DNA of 64,000 nucleotides from an uncultured Oscillospiraceae bacterium (GTDB lineage Bacteria > Bacillota > Clostridia > Oscillospirales > Oscillospiraceae). Positions 9,045 to 17,052 of this stretch are shown here, piece after piece (within the stretch, counting starts at the first letter, position 1; the number at the start of each line of letters is the position of its first letter). The notes beneath the pieces were generated by a model, which saw only the letters and a program-made list of their open reading frames with translations, searched no databases and was not told the origin of the DNA. The position numbers and the translations under genes were made by a program. Location of the stretch: positions 1 to 64,000 of the forward strand of contig CAJTQP010000002.1 in the NCBI GenBank assembly GCA_910578575.1. The letters run 5' to 3'.

Positions 9045-9958
9045 CCGTTACTCTCACCGTCCCCGCCTCCGGCCTCCGGGCGGACCAGTTCCTGTCCCAG
9101 ACCCTGGACCAGCTCACCCGCTCCGCCGCCCAGCGCCTGCTGGAGGAGGGGCGGGTCTTTCTGGATGGGAAGGCCCTGAAAAAGAACCACCGGCTCCAGG
9201 CGGGGGACCAGGTCCAGGTCCACATCCCCGACCCGGAACCGGTAGCGGACTTGCAGCCCCAGGACATCCCCCTGGATGTGGTGTATGAGGATGCCGACGT
9301 GATCGTGGTGAACAAGCCCGTGGGGCTGGTAGTCCACCCCGCCCCCGGCCACCCTGACGGCACCCTGGTGAACGCCCTGCTCCACCACTGCGGCAGCAGC
9401 CTATCGGGGATCAACGGCAGCCTGCGGCCGGGGATCGTCCACCGCATCGACCGGGACACCAGCGGCCTACTCATCGCCGCAAAAAACGACGCCGCCCACT
9501 TGAGCCTCACCGCCCAGCTCCAGGACCACTCCCTCTACCGGGGGTATGAGGCCGTGGTGGTGGGGGGCTTCCGGGAAGACAGCGGGACCATCTCCCTGCC
9601 CATCGCCCGCCACCCCACAGAGCGGAAAAAGATGGCAGTGAACCACTACAGCGGCCGGGAGGCCATCACCCACTGGCAGGTGCTGGAGCGCTTTTCCGGC
9701 TACACCCACCTGGCCTGCCGCCTGGAGACGGGGCGGACCCATCAGATCCGGGTCCACCTCTCCGCCCAGGGGCATCCGGTGCTGGGGGACCCGGTGTATG
9801 GCGGGGTGCGCAAGGGTTTCCCGGAGCTGGAAGGCCAGTGCCTCCACGCCCGGACCCTCAGCTTCCGCCATCCCCGCAGCGGGGAGGCACTGACCTTGGA
9901 ATGTCCCCTGCCCCCTTACTTCGCAGCGGTCTTGACAAGATGCCGTCGAATACGTTAA
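9041..9958 (+). CDS. rluD: RluA/RluD-family rRNA pseudouridine synthase
   Basis: 305 residues. An S4-like RNA-binding domain (about 10-65) is followed by the catalytic domain with HRIDRDTSGLL (134-144), where Asp137 is the expected catalytic residue, and by ETGRTHQIRVH and GHPVLGDPVYGG. It isomerises specific uridines in 23S rRNA. The start overlaps the lspA stop, as in the ileS-lspA-ylyB arrangement of other Firmicutes. Exact target sites cannot be read from sequence, so the symbol is by family and context. Confidence 0.9.
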   Translation: MTVTLTVPASGLRADQFLSQTLDQLTRSAAQRLLEEGRVFLDGKALKKNHRLQAGDQVQVHIPDPEPVADLQPQDIPLDVVYEDADVIVVNKPVGLVVHPAPGHPDGTLVNALLHHCGSSLSGINGSLRPGIVHRIDRDTSGLLIAAKNDAAHLSLTAQLQDHSLYRGYEAVVVGGFREDSGTISLPIARHPTERKKMAVNHYSGREAITHWQVLERFSGYTHLACRLETGRTHQIRVHLSAQGHPVLGDPVYGGVRKGFPELEGQCLHARTLSFRHPRSGEALTLECPLPPYFAAVLTRCRRIR

Positions 9959-10054
9959 AATAAGTAAAGTATCATTCATTTTACGGAGAACGTTACCCTT
10001 TGCAGGTAAACACAAGGGGCCGCCGCGCCCCGGACAGGTGAGGAGGGAGCCCCC

Positions 10055-10864
10055 ATGCGTAAATTTTCCGGCGTGCTGCTGGCCAGCGACTACGACGACA
10101 CCCTATACGACCGAAGCATTTCCCAGGAAAACCGCGCCGCCATCCGCTACTTTGTGGAGGAGGGGGGGCTGTTCACCATCTCCACCGGGCGCTCCTATCG
10201 TAACTTCGCCATCCAGATGGAGCAGGAGGACTTGCCGGTGAACGCCCCGGTGGTGTTGGCCAACGGGGCCACCATCTACGACTTCCAGCAGGAAAAGCTC
10301 CTGTGGCAGAGCACCTTGCCTCTGGAGGCCTCCGAGCACCTGGCCGCCCTGTGCCGGACCTATCCGGAGGTGGGGGTGGAGGCCTACCACGGGGATCGCA
10401 TCTACACCTACCGGGCCAACGATGTCACCCGGCGGCACTTGAAGCGGTGCAGCCTGGTGGCCCAGCCCTGTGAGATCGAAGAAATACCCCTGCCCTGGAT
10501 CAAGGTGATCCTCCAGCACTTGGACAGCGCTTATTTGCAACAGATCCAAGCTGAGCTGCTCGCCACTTGGGGGGATTTGTATGAGGTGACATTTTCCAAC
10601 CCCGTGCTCTTGGAGGTCACCGCCAAGGGGGCCAATAAGGGGACCTCGGTGCAGCGCCTGGCCCAACATTTGGGGGTGCAGGGAGAGAATCTCTATTGCG
10701 TGGGCAATGGCTTGAATGATCTGCCCATGCTGGAGGTGGCCGCCGTGCCCTTCGCCCCGGCGGATTGTTACGCGGAGTTGAAGGACTGGGGGGCGGTGAT
10801 TTTGCCGCCCAGCAGTGAGCATTGTATTGCCAGTTTGATCGAACACTTGGAGGCGCGGTATTGA
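10055..10864 (+). CDS. Cof-type HAD-superfamily hydrolase
   Basis: 269 residues of the HAD-IIB (Cof) phosphatase group. Motif I is ASDYDDTL (nucleophile Asp plus general-acid Asp), motif II is in FTISTGRS, the conserved lysine is in GANKGTSV, and motif III/IV is GNGLNDLPML. The C2 cap lies between. It probably dephosphorylates a small metabolite; the substrate is unknown. The gene ends in a strong intrinsic terminator that overlaps its stop codon. Confidence 0.9.
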   Translation: MRKFSGVLLASDYDDTLYDRSISQENRAAIRYFVEEGGLFTISTGRSYRNFAIQMEQEDLPVNAPVVLANGATIYDFQQEKLLWQSTLPLEASEHLAALCRTYPEVGVEAYHGDRIYTYRANDVTRRHLKRCSLVAQPCEIEEIPLPWIKVILQHLDSAYLQQIQAELLATWGDLYEVTFSNPVLLEVTAKGANKGTSVQRLAQHLGVQGENLYCVGNGLNDLPMLEVAAVPFAPADCYAELKDWGAVILPPSSEHCIASLIEHLEARY

Positions 10865-10878
10865 GCGCCTCCTTTTTT
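10849..10878 (+). terminator. Intrinsic terminator of the HAD hydrolase gene
   Basis: GGAGGCGC (10849-10856) pairs perfectly with 10865-10872 and is followed by six T. The stem's left arm is the last coding bases of the hydrolase. Confidence 0.85.
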
Positions 10879-11084
10879 CTCCCAGCTTGTCCAAACTGTA
10901 GGATACTTCTCCCGATATTTCTGTATTTTTGACCCATGAGGTATAGGCACTTGTCTAAAAGTGTGCTAAAATGATAGAAAAGGTATACAGCCGCTTTCGC
11001 TGTCATTCTCCTTGGCGAATTGGGTACAATTCTCCTGAGGTGAACGCAGCGATGAACAAACAAGAGAAACAGGAGGTAGATACT

Positions 11085-11276
11085 ATGTTGGCTACTGCGC
11101 AGTATCTGACCCGTGAAAGCGAGCTGGCATTGAGTATGCAAAGCTATCTCAACGCACGCAGAGAAGAACCCACCGCGTCGCAAGAGGCAAAGCAGGAGGC
11201 GCTGGATGCTCTGCGCCGCATGGGCGTTGTGGATGAGGATGGAAAGCGGAAAGAAAAAATCGTGTCTTGGGAGTGA
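11085..11276 (+). CDS. Small helical protein, possible antitoxin/partner of the next gene
   Basis: 63 residues, predicted mostly helical (MLATAQYLTRESELALSMQS..., ending KEKIVSWE). The ATG at 11085 is chosen because AGGAGG (11071-11076) lies 8 bases upstream; an in-frame ATG at 11052 and the longer frame from 10971 lack such a site. No DNA-binding motif or named family is recognised. It ends one base before the GTG of the ADP-ribosyltransferase-like gene, so the two form an operon; an antitoxin or immunity role is inferred only from size and coupling. Confidence 0.55.
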   Translation: MLATAQYLTRESELALSMQSYLNARREEPTASQEAKQEALDALRRMGVVDEDGKRKEKIVSWE

Positions 11277-11876
11277 GTGATCGTGTATCAAAAGCTCCCA
11301 AATCTTGTACTGGGGTTTCATGGATGCAGCAAAAAAGTATTTGATGAAGTAATCAAAGAGGGCGGCACGTTGAAAGCCAGCAATAACGTCTACGATTGGC
11401 TAGGCAGCGGCATCTACTTCTGGGAGCAAAATTTCGCCCGCGCCTATGCATGGGCGGTAGCCCGAAACGGCAGGGAGCAAGCCGCTGTGGTTGGCGCTGT
11501 CCTCGACTTGGGATATTGCTTAAACTTGACGGATAGTGCAGGTTCCGATATCCTACGCAGCGGGTATGCTCTGCTAAAAGATACCTGCGCCTTAGTTGGC
11601 ATCCCCCTCCCCCAAAACCGGCAGTCTAAAAAGGGGAACGATATTTTGCTGCGAGACTTGGATTGTGCCGTCATTCAGCAGATCCATGAGTTCAACCGTA
11701 GCCAGGGAAAGGCAGAATTTGACTCCGTGCGCGGCGTTTTCACAGAAGGTGGCCCGCCCTATGCGGGGTCTGCGTTCTATGAACGCACGCATATTCAGCT
11801 TTGCATCCGTAACCCCAACTGTATCAAAGGCTATTTCGCACCGCGAAGCCCCCAAGCGGGGTACCCTAACCCGTGA
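11277..11876 (+). CDS. Predicted ADP-ribosyltransferase-fold protein (PARP-like signature)
   Basis: 199 residues. The N-terminal part reads GFHGCSKKVFDEVIKEGG then NVYDWLGSGIYFWE followed by a helix RAYAWA. This order (FHG, glycine-rich G-x-GIYF, then alanine-rich helix) resembles the NAD-binding core of PARP/DarT-like transferases (H-Y-[E] type). That is a pattern comparison, not a verified match. The C-terminal half contains FNRSQGKAEFDSVRGVFTEGG and FYERTHIQLCIRNP, a well-conserved looking region. Translation could start at GTG 11277 or GTG 11283; GGAG at 11269 serves either. It lies directly after a small helical protein, a toxin-antitoxin-like layout. Confidence 0.6.
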   Translation: MIVYQKLPNLVLGFHGCSKKVFDEVIKEGGTLKASNNVYDWLGSGIYFWEQNFARAYAWAVARNGREQAAVVGAVLDLGYCLNLTDSAGSDILRSGYALLKDTCALVGIPLPQNRQSKKGNDILLRDLDCAVIQQIHEFNRSQGKAEFDSVRGVFTEGGPPYAGSAFYERTHIQLCIRNPNCIKGYFAPRSPQAGYPNP

Positions 11877-11932
11877 TACGCTGCGGTATATCGTATGCTC
11901 ACAAGAAAGTTCCGAGAATTTAGAAAAAGCGG

Positions 11933-11961
11933 TTGATTTTTGTGCCCTTGCCCGGTATAAT
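11933..11961 (+). promoter_or_regulatory. Sigma-A-type promoter of the thiolase gene
   Basis: TTGATT at 11933-11938, a 17-base spacer and a perfect TATAAT at 11956-11961, about 70 bases before the thl start. Confidence 0.7.
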
Positions 11962-12031
11962 ATTTCGGTAAATGTATCGTCCATTTTCGCGGTCCCAGCG
12001 GCCGCAAATATTGTTTGGAGGTTCGATTCAC

Positions 12032-13288
12032 ATGAGAGAAGTATATGTCATCAGCTCCTGCCGTACCGCAGTGGGTAAGTTCGGCGGCAGCCTGAAGGAT
12101 ATCCCCGCTGCCGACCTGGGTGCCACCGTCATCGCCGAGGCCCTCAAGCGCGGCAACGTCAAGGGTGAGTGGTTGGACGAGGTCATGTTCGGCAACGTGC
12201 TCTCCGCCGCCCAGGGTCAGAACGTGGCCCGTCAGTGCGCTGTCAAGGCCGGTGTGCCCCTGAAGGTCCCCGCCTACACCGTGAGCATGGTCTGCGGCTC
12301 CGGCCTGAAGTCCGTCATCGAGGGTGCCCGCGCCATCCAGGCTGGCGATGCCGACCTGCTGATGTGCGGCGGCACCGAGAACATGTCCGCTGCCCCCTAC
12401 GCCATCCCCTCCGCTCGTTGGGGCGCCCGCATGAACAACACCACCCTCATCGACACCATGATCAAGGACGGCCTGTGGGATGCTTACAACAACTACCACA
12501 TGGGCACCACCGCCGAGAACATCTGCGACATCTGGGGTATCACCCGTGAGGAGCTGGACGAGTTCGGCTTCAACTCCCAGAAGAAGGCCATGGCTGCCAT
12601 CCAGGCTGGCCGCTTCAAGGACGAGATCGTTCCCGTCACCGTGAAGCAGAAGAAGAAGGAATTCGTCTTCGACACCGACGAAGATCCCCGTGAGACCACT
12701 CTGGAGAAGCTGGGCTCCCTGAAGGGCGCCTTTGCCAACTCCGACGACAACACCAAGGACAAGGTGGACATGACCTTCGAGGCCACCCACATGACCCCCT
12801 CCGCCGACAACATCGGCATCAAGCGCGTCACCGCCGGCAACGCCTCCGGCATCAACGACGGCGCTGCCGCCATCATCCTGGCTTCCAAGGAAGCTGTGGA
12901 CAAGTATGGCCTGAAGCCCCTGTTCAAGGTCATCTCCTGGGGCCAGGGCGGCGTGGACCCCAAGATCATGGGCACCGGCCCCATCCCCGCTTCCCGTCAG
13001 GCTCTGTCCAAGGCCAACCTGACCATCAACGACATGGACCTCATCGAGGCCAACGAAGCCTTCGCTGCCCAGTCCATCGCTGTGGCCCGCGAGCTGGAGT
13101 TTGATATGTCCAAGGTCAACGTCAACGGCGGTGCCATCGCCATCGGCCACCCCGTCGGCTGCTCCGGCGCCCGCATCATCGTCACCCTGCTCCACGAGAT
13201 GATGAAGCGTCCCGACGCCAAGAAGGGCCTGGCTACCCTGTGCATCGGCGGCGGTCTGGGCGTGGCTGCCATCTTTGAGAAGTGCTAA
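12032..13288 (+). CDS. thlA: Acetyl-CoA acetyltransferase (thiolase)
   Basis: 418 residues. It condenses two acetyl-CoA to acetoacetyl-CoA, the entry step to butyrate/C4 metabolism. Catalytic residues are visible: Cys88 in MVCGSGLKS, His in [14 protein letters not shown] and Cys in [10 protein letters not shown]. The ATG at 12032 has GGAGG upstream and begins [15 protein letters not shown]. Compared with the usual 390-395 residues, there is an extra segment of about 26-30 residues (around 236-266, between LKGAF and [12 protein letters not shown]). Codon choice (many CGT, GGT, GCT) differs from most neighbours and suggests high expression. It is monocistronic, with its own promoter and terminator. 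Confidence 0.95.
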   Translation: MREVYVISSCRTAVGKFGGSLKDIPAADLGATVIAEALKRGNVKGEWLDEVMFGNVLSAAQGQNVARQCAVKAGVPLKVPAYTVSMVCGSGLKSVIEGARAIQAGDADLLMCGGTENMSAAPYAIPSARWGARMNNTTLIDTMIKDGLWDAYNNYHMGTTAENICDIWGITREELDEFGFNSQKKAMAAIQAGRFKDEIVPVTVKQKKKEFVFDTDEDPRETTLEKLGSLKGAFANSDDNTKDKVDMTFEATHMTPSADNIGIKRVTAGNASGINDGAAAIILASKEAVDKYGLKPLFKVISWGQGGVDPKIMGTGPIPASRQALSKANLTINDMDLIEANEAFAAQSIAVARELEFDMSKVNVNGGAIAIGHPVGCSGARIIVTLLHEMMKRPDAKKGLATLCIGGGLGVAAIFEKC

Positions 13289-13334
13289 GTTCTCACCCAT
13301 AGGGATACGTCAGCCATTTTAATTTAACTGCGGC

Positions 13335-13372
13335 GAGGCCGCCTTTCCACTGGGAAGGGCGGCCTCATTTTT
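13335..13372 (+). terminator. Intrinsic terminator of thlA
   Basis: A 14-bp stem (13335-13348 with 13353-13366, one G-U) with a 4-base loop, followed by ATTTTTT. Confidence 0.9.
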
Positions 13373-13420
13373 TCGTCTACCTATGCTTTTTCACGATAGA
13401 AACCCATGAAAAATAAGTAT

Positions 13421-13449
13421 TAGACATTTCCCCTCCCCTTCGCTATACT
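13421..13449 (+). promoter_or_regulatory. Promoter of the cupin-CMD-flavodoxin operon
   Basis: TAGACA at 13421-13426, 17-base spacer, TATACT at 13444-13449; the cupin ATG follows 33 bases later with AAAGGAG in between. Confidence 0.6.
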
Positions 13450-13481
13450 GACTACAACAACACCAAAAGGAGCGATGGAGC

Positions 13482-13919
13482 ATGAAAACCATGGATGGCA
13501 CCGCCTTTGCCCAAGAAAACCTCTTCGGCCTGGGCCAGGAGAACAGCGCTTACGCCCAATATTTCACCGGCAATTCCTACCTGAACCCCCTTACCGTCCC
13601 CGGTGAGACCCCGGTGTTTCTGGCCAACGTGACCTTCGAGCCGGGTTGCCGGAACAACTGGCACATCCACCACGCCAAACACGGCGGCGGTCAGCTGCTG
13701 ATCTGCACCGCCGGCAGCGGCTGGTATCAGGAGGCGGGCCGGGCCCCGGTGAGCCTGGAGCCGGGGATGGTCATCACCATCCCCCCAGAGGTAAAGCACT
13801 GGCACGGAGCCAAGAAGGACAGTTGGTTCGCCCACATCGCCGTGGAGGTCCCCGGCGAGGAGACAGCCAACGAATGGTTGGAGCCGGTGGACGAAGCCCA
13901 TTACGAAGCGCTGTCCTGA
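13482..13919 (+). CDS. Cupin-domain protein
   Basis: 145 residues with one double-stranded beta-helix. Metal-binding motif 1 is visible as WHIHHAKHGGGQLL and motif 2 as PPEVKHWHGA. Such small cupins are often encoded beside carboxymuconolactone decarboxylase-like and flavodoxin/cyclophilin-like genes, exactly the arrangement here, which suggests a shared but undefined redox or detoxification function. The gene starts 33 bases after a promoter and is followed 22 bases later by the CMD gene. Confidence 0.88.
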   Translation: MKTMDGTAFAQENLFGLGQENSAYAQYFTGNSYLNPLTVPGETPVFLANVTFEPGCRNNWHIHHAKHGGGQLLICTAGSGWYQEAGRAPVSLEPGMVITIPPEVKHWHGAKKDSWFAHIAVEVPGEETANEWLEPVDEAHYEALS

Positions 13920-13941
13920 GACAGGGAAAGGAGACGGCAAC

Positions 13942-14649
13942 ATGGATTTTTACAAAACCGACCCGGAATTTATGGCCCGCTTGGACCACTTTATGGTAGA
14001 AGAGGTTCCCCAGGAGCCCGGCCAACAGCTCCCGGAACCCACCCGCCACCTGGCCATCCTGGCCACCCTCCTGGGCTGTCAGGGCTTGGAGGCCTTCCAG
14101 GACCAGCTCCCCCAGGCCCTGGAGGCGGGCCTCACACCGGTGATGGTAAAGGAACTGGTCTATCAGGCTGTGGACTACCTGGGTTGGGGACGGGTGAAAC
14201 CCTTCCTCACCGCCACCAACGCCATCTTGACCGCCCGCGGCGTGGCCCTCCCCCTGCCGGGACAGGCCACCACCACCTTGGAGGACCGCCTGGAACGGGG
14301 CGCGGAGACCCAGGCGGCCATCTTCGGCCCCCACATGCTGGAGGCCTGGAAGCAAAACCACATCAACCGCTGGCTGGCGGCCAACTGCTTTGGGGACTAC
14401 TACACCCGCACCGGCCTGGACCTGCCCCAGCGGGAGCTCATCACCTTCTGCCTCCTCTCCGCCCAGGGGGGCTGCGACCCCCAGCTCACCACCCACGCCA
14501 GGGCAAACATGCTCCTGGGCCAGGATGTGGCATTCCTGCGCAAAGTCATCTCCCAGTGCCTGCCCTACATCGGCTATCCCCGGAGCCTCAACGCCATCGC
14601 CTGTGTGGAAAAGGCGGCAGAGCAATGGGCGCAACAGCACACACCATGA
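13942..14649 (+). CDS. Carboxymuconolactone decarboxylase family protein
   Basis: 235 residues with two CMD-like helical repeats (about 30-95 and 125-220). The first contains TPVMVKELVYQAVDYLGWG; the second contains LDLPQRELITFCLLSAQGGC and a following THARANMLLG. The AhpD-type CxxC pair is absent, so an alkylhydroperoxidase role is not supported. It is coupled with a cupin upstream and the flavodoxin-type fusion downstream (18 bases). Confidence 0.87.
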   Translation: MDFYKTDPEFMARLDHFMVEEVPQEPGQQLPEPTRHLAILATLLGCQGLEAFQDQLPQALEAGLTPVMVKELVYQAVDYLGWGRVKPFLTATNAILTARGVALPLPGQATTTLEDRLERGAETQAAIFGPHMLEAWKQNHINRWLAANCFGDYYTRTGLDLPQRELITFCLLSAQGGCDPQLTTHARANMLLGQDVAFLRKVISQCLPYIGYPRSLNAIACVEKAAEQWAQQHTP

Positions 14650-14667
14650 TAGGAAAGGAGTCCCTTT

Positions 14668-15921
14668 ATGAACCTGAGAAAATCCACCGCCGCCCTGCTC
14701 TCCCTGGTGCTCCTGCTGGGCCTGGGCACCACCGCCTGTGCCGCCCCGGCGCAGCAGGTAGAGAACCCCAGCGGCTACGCCGACGTGACCCCCGGCGACT
14801 GGTTTTACGACGCCGTCACCTACTGCCAGCAACAGGGCCTCATGACCGGCACCTCCCCCACCCACTTCGACCCCCAGGGCAGCATGACCCGCGCCATGCT
14901 CTCCACCGCCCTGTACCGTCAGGCGGGGAGCCCGGCCGTCAGCGGCAAGGCGGGCAACCGCTTCGACCCCCAGGGCACCGCCACGCGGGCGGAGGTGGCG
15001 GCGATCCTGAGAAACCTCGCCACCAACAGCACCCCCGACCCAGCAGAGGGGAAGGTGCTCATCGCCTACTTCTCCTGCACCAACAACACCGCCAACATCG
15101 CCCAACACATCCAGGCCGCTCTTCCCGGCGCCACCCTCTACCAGATCACCCCCGCCCAGCCCTACACCGCCGCTGACCTGAACTATAGCAACGACGACTG
15201 CCGGGCCAACCGGGAACAGCAGGACCCCGCCACCCGTCCGGCCCTGGCCGGTCAGGTGGAAAACCTGGCGGAATACGACGTGGTGTTCCTGGGCTACCCC
15301 ATCTGGTGGGGCCAGCCTCCCAAGATCATCTACAGCTTCCTGGAAGCCCATGACCTCCAGGGCAAGACGGTGGTCCCCTTCTGCACCTCCGGTGGCAGCG
15401 GCTACAGCGACGCCGGCATCCGGGACATCCCCCAGGGGGCCAACTGGGTCACCGGCCAGCGCTTCTCCGGCGGGGCCTCTCAGAGCAGCGTGCAGGCCTG
15501 GGTGGAGGGGCTGGACCTGCCCACCACCCCCGAAACGCCATCCACAGAGGAGGGGACCAATCTCATGACCATCGAAGCAAACGGCAGCACTTGGACTGCC
15601 ACCCTGGTGGAGAACTCCTCCACCGCCGCCTTGAAAGAGCGCCTGGGTCAAGGGCCCCTCACCCTCTCCATGGAGGACTATAACAGTATGGAAAAGGTGG
15701 GCCCCCTGGGCTTCGACCTCCCCACCAACGATGCGCCCATCGACGCCCAGACCGGGGACCTGATCCTCTACCAGGGGAATCAACTGGTGCTATACTATGG
15801 CACCAACCACTGGAACTTCACCCGCTTGGGGAAGCTCAACGGCGTGAGCCGGGAGGAGATGCTACAGGTGCTGGGACGGGGGGATGTGGAAATCACCCTG
15901 CGCCTGGGGGCACCAAGCTAA
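14668..15921 (+). CDS. Exported SLH - flavodoxin - cyclophilin-like fusion protein
   Basis: 417 residues with a signal peptide (hydrophobic 8-22, then TTACAAPA; a lipobox is not convincing). Next is one full S-layer-homology repeat (about 35-85, GYADVTPGDWFYDAVTYCQQ... and PTHFDPQGSMTRA) and the second half only of another (NRFDPQGTATRAEVAAIL). A flavodoxin-like domain (about 129-285) includes VLIAYFSCTNNTANIA, the phosphate loop of FMN binding, and YPIWWGQPPK. A cyclophilin-like domain (about 300-417) contains LSMEDYNSMEKVGPLGFDLP. In other bacteria the last two domains are usually found as small cytoplasmic proteins. An internal GAGGAGG (15547-15553) precedes ATG 15565 at the start of the last domain. 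Confidence 0.85.
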   Translation: MNLRKSTAALLSLVLLLGLGTTACAAPAQQVENPSGYADVTPGDWFYDAVTYCQQQGLMTGTSPTHFDPQGSMTRAMLSTALYRQAGSPAVSGKAGNRFDPQGTATRAEVAAILRNLATNSTPDPAEGKVLIAYFSCTNNTANIAQHIQAALPGATLYQITPAQPYTAADLNYSNDDCRANREQQDPATRPALAGQVENLAEYDVVFLGYPIWWGQPPKIIYSFLEAHDLQGKTVVPFCTSGGSGYSDAGIRDIPQGANWVTGQRFSGGASQSSVQAWVEGLDLPTTPETPSTEEGTNLMTIEANGSTWTATLVENSSTAALKERLGQGPLTLSMEDYNSMEKVGPLGFDLPTNDAPIDAQTGDLILYQGNQLVLYYGTNHWNFTRLGKLNGVSREEMLQVLGRGDVEITLRLGAPS

Positions 15922-15941
15922 AATATCCCACAAACAGAACG

Positions 15942-15978
15942 AAGGGGCCGCAACAACCACGTTGCGGCCCCTTTGTTG
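15942..15978. terminator. Bidirectional terminator-like hairpin
   Basis: A 13-bp perfect stem (15942-15954 with 15961-15973, loop aaccac) lies between the convergent fusion gene and the bacteriocin cluster. Plus-strand T content after it is modest (TTTGTTG), so efficiency is uncertain. Confidence 0.6.
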
Positions 15979-15991
15979 AAACACTAGGGAG

Positions 15992-16447
15992 CTAATAGTC
16001 CCACTGCTCTCTGGCCTTCTCAAACAGCGTGTCCAGCTTCTCCCGGTTTTCCGACACCAACTGTTTGATCTGCTCCGATGCGTTCTCCTCTGGCATTCCG
16101 TCCGCAGTGAGCATCACCATGTGGCCCTTACTATCCTTGTCAGGAATCAATGCGCCAAAGGTTGTTTCCTTAAAAATTCCCGGCCAAATAATCAATGCGC
16201 AATCACCGAATTGATAGGGCTGAATCCCCAGGTTTCCTGTAAAGCTCAAATAATCTGGGAGCTTTACATTATACGTATAGCCATCCCGCTCATTGATAAC
16301 ATAGGTTTGATGGGAATAGATTTCTTCCATTCCTTCAATGAAGCCATGATATGTATTCCACACGATCAAACCCCAAACTAAGTTATAGATGGCAAACATC
16401 CCCACAAGAACCAGCAGGATGATCCATTTTTTTGAACGTTTTTTCAT
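15992..16447 (-). CDS. Small membrane-anchored protein of the bacteriocin cluster
   Basis: 151 residues from the ATG at 16447, which overlaps the ABC ATPase stop by 4 bases (ATGA). There is a basic N-terminus (MKKRSKKW), one transmembrane helix (about 8-31), then an extracytoplasmic domain with no recognised family. It is the last gene of the lactococcin 972-like operon. Immunity or transporter-accessory function is inferred from position only. The base composition is lower in GC than the housekeeping genes. Confidence 0.65.
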   Translation of the reverse strand: MKKRSKKWIILLVLVGMFAIYNLVWGLIVWNTYHGFIEGMEEIYSHQTYVINERDGYTYNVKLPDYLSFTGNLGIQPYQFGDCALIIWPGIFKETTFGALIPDKDSKGHMVMLTADGMPEENASEQIKQLVSENREKLDTLFEKAREQWDY

Positions 16448-17052
16448 AATTCCACCACCCGCCAACCACGGTTTTTAATCCCCTCATCGTGGGTTACGAT
16501 TACGACAGTTTTTCCCTTTTGATGGAAGTCCTCTAAAATGGAGAGAACACGTTCGGCGTTTTTCCGGTCCAATGACCCCGTGGGCTCATCCGCCAATATG
16601 ATGTCGCATTTCTTGACCATCAGCCGCGCCAGGGCCACCCGCTGCTGCTCCCCACCGGATAACTCATACACCGTTTGGTCGATCTTATCCTCAAGGCCAA
16701 CATAGTCCAGGGCTTCCTCGATGGAAATCCCCGAAGCGTTGCTTTTCCGGATCAGGTTCAAATTCTTCCGCACCGTCATGTCCTCAATGAGGACAAAATT
16801 CTGAAACAGAAACCCCACCTTGTTGGCGAAATAGTCCCGGTGGGTTTTGGGGGCATTGATATCAATGCCATCCACCATCACTTGTCCGCCGTCAAAGGGT
16901 TCCAGGGCCCCGATGATATGTAGCAAAGTGGTTTTCCCCGACCCGCTCTCCCCGGAAAGGACGATCATCTCTCCCGTTGGGATGGTCAAGGAGAAATCTT
17001 GGAAAATCTGATGTTCCCCATAGGCTTTGTTCAGCCCTGTAATGGCAATCAT
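16444..17052 (-). CDS. ABC transporter ATP-binding protein of lactococcin 972-like cluster
   Basis: 202 residues of the LolD/MacB-type ATPase class. Visible are Walker A GESGSGKTT, the Q-loop FLFQNFVLIEDMTV, signature LSGGEQQRVALARLM, Walker B DIILADEPTGSLD and the His switch VTHD. The ATG at 17052 (MIAITGLNKAYG) follows GGGAGGGAG and overlaps the permease stop by 4 bases. It would energise the DUF1430-like membrane protein, probably for bacteriocin export and/or self-protection. Confidence 0.9.
   Translation of the reverse strand: MIAITGLNKAYGEHQIFQDFSLTIPTGEMIVLSGESGSGKTTLLHIIGALEPFDGGQVMVDGIDINAPKTHRDYFANKVGFLFQNFVLIEDMTVRKNLNLIRKSNASGISIEEALDYVGLEDKIDQTVYELSGGEQQRVALARLMVKKCDIILADEPTGSLDRKNAERVLSILEDFHQKGKTVVIVTHDEGIKNRGWRVVEL

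Noticed and set aside
10898..10912. 14-base sequence AAACTGTAGGATAC shared with the gdhA upstream repeat
   Set aside because: A match of this length is expected several times by chance in 64 kb, and the surrounding bases do not match.
13774..15783. 669-residue minus-strand ORF
   Set aside because: Antisense to the CMD and SLH-fusion genes, low-complexity Gly/Val/Gln composition, no ribosome binding site.
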